Assembly: GCA_000934455.1 (NCBI GenBank)
Contig: KN882586.1
Coordinates: 122,201 to 186,200 of the forward strand
Origin: Apostichopus parvimensis
Taxonomy: Eukaryota; Echinodermata; Holothuroidea; Aspidochirotida; Stichopodidae
DNA length: 64,000 bases
Direction: 5' to 3'
Both the position numbers and the translations under genes were made by a program. Positions 58,750 through 64,000 of this stretch are shown piece by piece. The notes beneath the pieces are model-generated. The model saw nothing but the letters and a program-made list of their open reading frames with translations, was not told the DNA's origin and ran no database searches. Within the stretch, counting starts at the first letter, position 1. Every line of letters begins with the position of its first letter.

Positions 58750-59649
58750 GTTCTTGTGTGGAACGGAGCCTTTCTTTAACCAGCGTTTCAATCTCTCTGC
58801 ATCCTGCAGCTCTTCATGGTCACACTTTCCTGGACGTCGATCAGTCCCAAATACCCGCTCATGCTCGTCCACCATGTGGTGCAGAATCCCAAGGAACGTA
58901 GCTTTCATCCTTGCATCATCACCGTTGGAGGTCTTTGAGGAGAACCAAGAATGGTTCCTAATCGAAGGTTACCAGATCCGCAACACACGGTATTATCCTA
59001 ATCTGGAGACTTTCTTAATTTTTCTGGCAATGTTCTTTGCGCCATGCCATACACCATGTTGATGGGTCACATCCTGAAACTTAATTGAATTCTTCATTGC
59101 AATACTAATCTGTGTATGAGCATCTGTCAAAAGTTCTTCAACTTGAATATGTCACATAAGGAAATACATTGCTCGTTCAAACTCCACCTTTCCATGTTTT
59201 TCCATGGATTTTACCCCCAACTTCTCTTACATAAAAACATCCACATGAAGAACTTTCTTTGTTGCTCCATCAGTAAAGACATAGCTGCAGTACTGCTCAC
59301 TGTGACCTGGTGAATCGCATCTTCCATCTCCAGCAAGAACAACTTGTTGCTCACCACTGCATTCCTTTGCCAAAAATTTTCTACAGCAGGGCGACATACA
59401 GGCGCTGGGTCCTATAAAATGTTTCTTTTGTGTTGCCCTTGTCATCTTCAATATACTGTTTCCTGAAAGAATAACACCTGATGCAATCAGAAGGTTGCCG
59501 GCGAACATTCTGTTGAATACTGGTTGTGAGAACCATTGACCAGGTCTTAGTCCCTCACAACATGACCATGTGACTTTTAAGCCTGATCCAGTCAAAATGT
59601 TTTTTAACCAGCATTCTTTGGCAACTCGGGTTAGGGCACGTGTCTCCAT
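58750..59649 (-). pseudogene. Transposase-like gene with GDGRCDSPGHS motif, decayed
   Basis: Minus strand: CWLKNILTGSGLKVTW, GQWFSQPVFN, FAGNLLIASGVILSGNS and AGDGRCDSPGHSEQYCSYVF (about 59300-59340), then stop codons at 59227 and again about 80 bases on, with the same frame continuing through VEELLTDAHTQISIAMKNS, HQHGVWHGAKNIARKIKK, and, after more stops, ATFLGILHHMVDEHERVF and LKRWLKKGSVP. The order W..N.LTGSG, WFSQP, GDGRCDSPGHS, TDxH, FDVWH-like HGVWHGAK is a common animal transposase-type family of uncertain superfamily, often annotated beside P2X7-like domains. At least four stops make this copy inactive. Confidence 0.6.
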
Positions 59650-61627
59650 GAACTTGCTTGAGTACTTCTAGTCAATGCCTATTGCCTACCTTAACTATGT
59701 ACTTGACTTCAGTTAAGTCATTACACATGCACCGACTTGAGTCATAACAACAAATGCTCTTTGAACTCCACATTTCATACAGGCATCATAATTCGTCTGA
59801 GTCAGAAGCAGTCTTGAATATATTTATTATTTTTTGACTTTTCATACACGAAAAATTAAATTATGAAAGCTTCAAAACTCTGAAATGCACAGTAACCATA
59901 GACAGTATGATATTCAAATAATTAACTTACACAGAAAGTTTACTCTAGTTTAGTTCATCCATTAATATCTCCAGTCTCCAAATTTGTCTTCCTCTCCTTC
60001 ATCATCTGAGCAGTACTCCAGTTCATCATGCTGTTCTTGTAGGGGACTACTGTTACCCCTGTAAACAATACCAAGGCTGTTACTCTTAACCTTTGTGCTG
60101 GTTGTGCCATGTTGACTGATAAAAGACTAACGACTATTACCCAAAATAAATTCACATGAAACATACGACATAACTCAAAGTGAATTGTGAGACAAAGCTT
60201 GGCCAAATCTGGAAATTTCTGGCCCTTCAGTATGGCAGACCAATATCTGGCTTGATCAATGTGCATGCAACACAAGATTGACCAGTGTATAAAAAATCTG
60301 TTGTAGGCTATGTTAGGTTACAACTCGACTCACGATATTGAACATTTTTTTGGACGTTAGACTGCTTTGCAATTTCTGGCACATATGCTTTCGAGTAGTG
60401 GTACTGGTAGGCCACCGGTAGAAAACTGTTGGTAGATGTTGGCTAATACCAAAGTTCAGGAAAGGTTAGAAATTGCTGCAGAGACTTTCTGTTGCTAAAG
60501 TCTTGAACGTGTTTTGTTTTGAATAGGATTAGTCCAGGCAGGCTAGATTGTTGAGCTGAATTCCCTTGTAAGGCTGCGTTGGCTAGGTTTTTTCAATGCT
60601 TCAGGCTGCATTAGTGTAGTAGGCTGCAGAATGCTATTCCAGGTTACAGTGCTGTAAGCTCCAGTAAGGGCTAGGCTTCATGGCTCTGTGTTGAAAGCAT
60701 AGGCTAGGCTATTGTGAATTCAAGCTGAAGGTTAGTGTAGAGCTAGGCTTTTGTTGGCCACAGGGTCATCGGCTCCACAGTGAATAAAAGCTCGAAAAAG
60801 AAGCATCCAATCGACGTCATCGACGAAATGAGGTTCTATGATTTGCCTTTTCAGTCCGATGCCACTCACGTTACGGTTGGCTATGGCTCACAATGTACGT
60901 ACGACAGATATGGTATGATAGGATTCGTTAAAGATGTAGTTAAGCATATGGAAAGTCTCGAACCTAAGTTGCGTTGTACACGCTAGAAAAAAATGATGAG
61001 ATCGATGGTGGCTTCGTCACTGGATGTGCTCATTTGGATGTGCGTAGGCTAGGCTAAGTTCATCGAATATCAGTGGTTGGTCATGGGATAGCCTAAACTT
61101 TTGATGAACATACTCACAAATGATGGAAAGTGTTTCAGTCCCAAAGATTCTAGGCTTATTTAAATGCCTGAAGACGGACACTACATCAATCGCAGCTAGG
61201 CTAGGCCTGATGGTTACAGACGTAGTCTCGGCTAGGCTAAATCTTTATAGCGTAGGTTCGTCTACCTAAGCTAGTCAGACGTTTGGTTGAATTGTACGAT
61301 AGGATACGGCTTTAAAAAATTTCCGAAGATGTGCCTGTGCTCAGCTCCTGCACCATGTTGTTGTTTGTTCGTTTTGGGGTGCTTTTCTGTCCTTCACGAA
61401 ATAACTAATAAAGTAGACTTAGAGTCCGTCTTGATTGTTATAACTCTGATTTATTTTCTCTTCCTGTCTTACAACTTACAAGCATACTTCTTCTTCTAAC
61501 CACCTACGTTCCACTCACGGAAACCCGTCACGTAATAGATGCCTATGATTGGACAATGATTATCACATGAGTAGGGGAAATACCCTTTACGTAATTAACT
61601 CTCAAATTTTGACATCATTATACGACA
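59650..61627. other. No gene seen; GGCTAGGCT-rich stretch
   Basis: From about 60520 to 61280 the words AGGCTAGGCT and GGCTGCA recur. Frames at 59955-60275, 60780-60986 and 61287-61499 are short and without motifs. The stretch ends with a splice acceptor (ATACGACAG, 61627). Confidence 0.35.
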
Positions 61628-62473
61628 GTATTTGGCAATCAGATCGGTGTTGTTGACCAGCGTATTGAAGCTATTGTTCCCCCAAGTGAAATCACAAAGC
61701 TACCAAAATCACCATCCCAACGGTCACATTGGAAAGCATCACAATTTAGATCATGGCTCCTCTTTTACAGTTTACCTGTTTAAAAGGGTGTGTTACCATC
61801 AGTTTACTTGACTCACTAAATGCTACTGGTTCATGCAATCTGGATGTTGCTACAGGAGAACATTGTAGAGAATGACCTCTCCTTGGTGCATATTATTCTA
61901 ATCAAATTTGTTATTGACATGGAGAGACTGTACGGAGTTGTCCATATCTCTTATAATGTTCATCTTATGTTACATCTTGCAGACACAGCAAGGTTATGGG
62001 GGCCGCTGTGGAATTCTTCATGTTTTCCATTCGAAGGGTATAACAGGAAAATAAAGAGCTTGTTTCATGGGACCCGTTATGTTTCAGGTCAGATTGCAAA
62101 AATTTTTACAATTATGAGACTGCTTCAACAGAAATCTTAATCAATCAGTAGAAACACACCCTATAATGTTATGACTTGTATAAACAATTTACTTCGTGGA
62201 TATCCACTGACTGTCAAGGCGGAGAGTCTCCATTTAGGAAACATGTTACATGTATTGTTGGTTGGTCAGCCTCAGAAGTACATTCTATGTGAATATGTTA
62301 GTGATTTGTTGAATAACACTTTTGATGTTTCTAATCAGGATAATGTTATTCAGAAATTTGGTAAAATATTAAATAATGGTAGATCATTTGAAGTTGCTGG
62401 AAAGGTGGCAGGAGAAGTAATAGTATTGTCCAATTTGATGGGAGTAAATTTCGTACAATTGAAAATATTTTAA
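61628..62473 (+). pseudogene. CACTA/EnSpm-like transposase, WGPLW family, C-terminal exon
   Basis: After the acceptor ATACGACAG one frame runs: NQIGVVDQRIEAIVPPSEI, HWKASQFRSWLLFYSLPV, GVLPSVYLTH, then HISYNVHLMLHLADTARLWG, PLWNSSCFPFEGYNRKIK, LFHGTRYVSGQIAKIF, and a long C-terminal part to 62473. In-frame TAA codons interrupt it at about 61780, at 61817-61819 and at 62138-62140; the frame itself never changes. The pattern is the DUF4218-like region of animal CACTA-type transposases and differs from the 9177/38317 and 52246 families, so this is a third lineage. The N-terminal half is not visible upstream. Confidence 0.65.
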
Positions 62474-63025
62474 AAGTCAGAACGGAGAAAAAAAATTATA
62501 CTTTGTTTGTCATTTCCCAGTTCAGAATACTGAAATCAAATTTGCCAACTGATATTCAAAGTGGGGCACACTGAAAAAAAAATGAGGGAGAAATGAGTAA
62601 AAGTATTAAATTATGCCGAGTAAAATTCATTATACTCGCCTGCTTCGTAATATTACTCATAAACCAACTAAAATACAGTAACTATATTTAGTCTACTGAG
62701 TAAATTTAGTATCAATAATACAGCTTGGTAGGTTAACTCGTTGCAAACGAGTGTTTTATTGTGTAACCCGAGATATTACTCAGTTGTGTTTAATCTAAAA
62801 CACACTGAGTAAAGGATGGAGCGACGATTCTCTCTAACGCGTAAAAGAACTGGGAAGAGCCAGGTGTGTTTACCAGCTAGCGAGTACGTCTCGCATCGTC
62901 ACTGCGCCGCACACTGCATGCACGCGCACGTTTGGTGACCAACATTATGGGCATTCATCATCGTCATTAACTTCGATAATCTTGAACGTTGAAGAATTCT
63001 GAAATTATTTGAGAGCTAAACTGTT
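62474..63025. other. Spacer with ACTGAGTAAA words and 5' leader of the last gene
   Basis: ACTGAGTAAA, TTTACTC and ACTCAG words recur from 62590 to 62815. ACTCAGTTGTGTTT..AAACACACTGAGT (62774-62808) is a near-perfect hairpin. The part from about 62820 may be promoter and untranslated first exon of the gene at 63445, ending at donor GTAAGT (63026). Confidence 0.4.
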
Positions 63026-63432
63026 GTAAGTTCTTCTTTTTTGATATACTGAATGGTAATCTACAAAACATGTTGCAATCTCTAGTATATTTTGTGAAGA
63101 TTTAGGCTACATTTTACCTGTTCGCAGTTACGGGCGCTCACAACGATGTCGTATATAGTATCTTACATTGATTAACATTTACAATCATATGCCTAGGCTA
63201 TAGGTTAATCCGAACGTTAGGCCTACATTATGTTTTACAATTATAATGTTGACAGCGCTATCGTATATGATGAGTAATAATATTACATAAGGCCTAATGT
63301 TATGTGCGTAACCATACCAGTTTATTCGCGTATATCATGGCGGGACAAAAATATTTCGCACGTAACGTTTCTTACAACACCTTCATTGCTAAGGAGGATT
63401 ACAAAGCAAGTTTCTTTTCAATTTTTCTTCAG
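63026..63432 (+). other. Probable 5' UTR intron
   Basis: Begins GTAAGTTC and ends TTTTCAATTTTTCTTCAG, both strong splice sites, twelve bases before the ATG at 63445. Confidence 0.5.
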
Positions 63433-63444
63433 TTTATTACGCAT

Positions 63445-64000
63445 ATGGCTGAAAGGAAGCGCCCATTCCCAGGATACGGTGCAGGTAGAGTCAATGCTCC
63501 CAACATTCCTTGTGTAGATACAGTACTGGCATATATCTGCCACAGATGCAATTCGTATCAAACAAACAAGTACAGTTACTTCAAACAACACATCCGTGCA
63601 GTTCATGCATCAGAGCCGGGTTTCACCATTAGATGTGGGATTAGTGGTTGTGAGAAAGCATACAATCAAATTGACTCTTACCTGAGTCATGTGCGTAGAG
63701 TGCATAAAAATGTATCAGCACAGCTTGATGAACAAGACACTGCTGATGGGGAGGAAGAAACATTGGATGAACACAGTTGTGATGATACAACCCCACAACA
63801 TGAAACACCACATGACAGGCAAATTTGCAGCCAGCATAGTTTAGGAATGATGATATTAAAATGGCGCGAAATGTATCAAATGCCAAAATCCCGTTTAAGT
63901 GATTCACTGGCAGATGTTGAGTCATTTACGGTAGCAAATCAAACTGATCACTTACATAAAATAAAGCGGTGCTTAGAATTGAGTGGTGTCAGCATTGATA
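63445..64000 (+). CDS. C2H2-finger transposase-type protein, N-terminal part (runs off the window)
   Basis: ATG at 63445 opens a frame of 185 codons without a stop to the window end. Two C2H2-like fingers are visible: C32, C35, H49, H54 (YICHRCNSYQTNKYSYF) and C64, C69, H82, H87 (CGISGCEKAYNQIDSYLSH). An acidic stretch (DEQDTADGEEETLDE) follows and then MILKWREMYQMPKSRLSDS. This layout is typical of the N-terminus of the animal WGPLW-type CACTA transposases, so it may be a second copy of the family seen at 61628-62473, in head-to-tail order. Unlike all other transposase genes here it shows no lesion. A cellular zinc-finger gene cannot be excluded from this part alone. Confidence 0.6.
   Translation, partial: MAERKRPFPGYGAGRVNAPNIPCVDTVLAYICHRCNSYQTNKYSYFKQHIRAVHASEPGFTIRCGISGCEKAYNQIDSYLSHVRRVHKNVSAQLDEQDTADGEEETLDEHSCDDTTPQHETPHDRQICSQHSLGMMILKWREMYQMPKSRLSDSLADVESFTVANQTDHLHKIKRCLELSGVSID

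Noticed and set aside
59955-60275. 106-codon minus-strand frame
   Set aside because: A weak hAT-like FPDLAKL string only; no TRW or dimerisation motif and no ends nearby.

Overview
The window is AT-rich, intron-bearing eukaryotic DNA. It has no operons, no ribosome binding sites and no recognisable rRNA or tRNA. Clear GT..AG splice junctions, an L1-type retrotransposon, hAT elements, MITEs, a decayed P2RX7_C-type domain and many TAGGCCTA-like words suggest a marine invertebrate, most likely a deuterostome such as an echinoderm. That placement is an inference, not a proof. There are three assembly gaps (7273-7331, 18428-18657, 47317-47371), and I find no clearly intact ordinary cellular gene. 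Almost every recognisable reading frame is a transposase or a transposon-linked accessory gene, usually broken by single stop codons or frameshifts.

Layout. 1-3800: palindromic-word arrays, a MULE transposase exon and a small hAT MITE. 5127-6979: a deleted hAT element with a perfect 8-bp target duplication. 7820-8584: an unrecognised minus-strand frame. 9177-16581: a two-gene module on the plus strand, a CACTA/EnSpm-like transposase followed by a multi-exon DUF4806-type gene, each preceded by a copy of the same ~240-bp sequence. 16851-18732: a foldback element filled with CTTAAG words. 19020-24330: a minus-strand L1/Tx1-like LINE. 26600-28300: a diverged ~135-bp tandem repeat. 28441-29697: exons of a SAMD3-like protein. 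30302-32765: two more palindromic-array elements. 34166-38146: a 4-kb hAT element with a KIAA1586-like transposase. 38317-42021: a second, more decayed copy of the CACTA + DUF4806 module. 42056-42494: two well-phased exons of an unrecognised minus-strand gene.

45156-52246 (minus strand) is the most striking region. The C-terminal part of a transposase is followed in the same direction by a seven-exon gene with a CIDE-N-like domain and a SAMD3-like region. All its splice phases agree, yet it carries two nonsense codons, and a hAT copy sits in one intron. 53075-53870: acidic repeat-like frames. 56951-59649: a P2RX7_C-like region flanked by a 142-bp direct duplication, next to an opposite-strand transposase with a GDGRCDSPGHS motif. 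61628-62473: a third CACTA-like remnant. 63445-64000: the start of an uninterrupted C2H2-finger transposase-type gene that runs off the window.

Two themes recur. First, transposase genes are paired with a downstream, same-strand, multi-exon accessory gene carrying protein-interaction domains (DUF4806; CIDE-N plus SAMD3-like). Second, several elements share TGGCAAGC-type ends but hold internal arrays built from different palindromic words.
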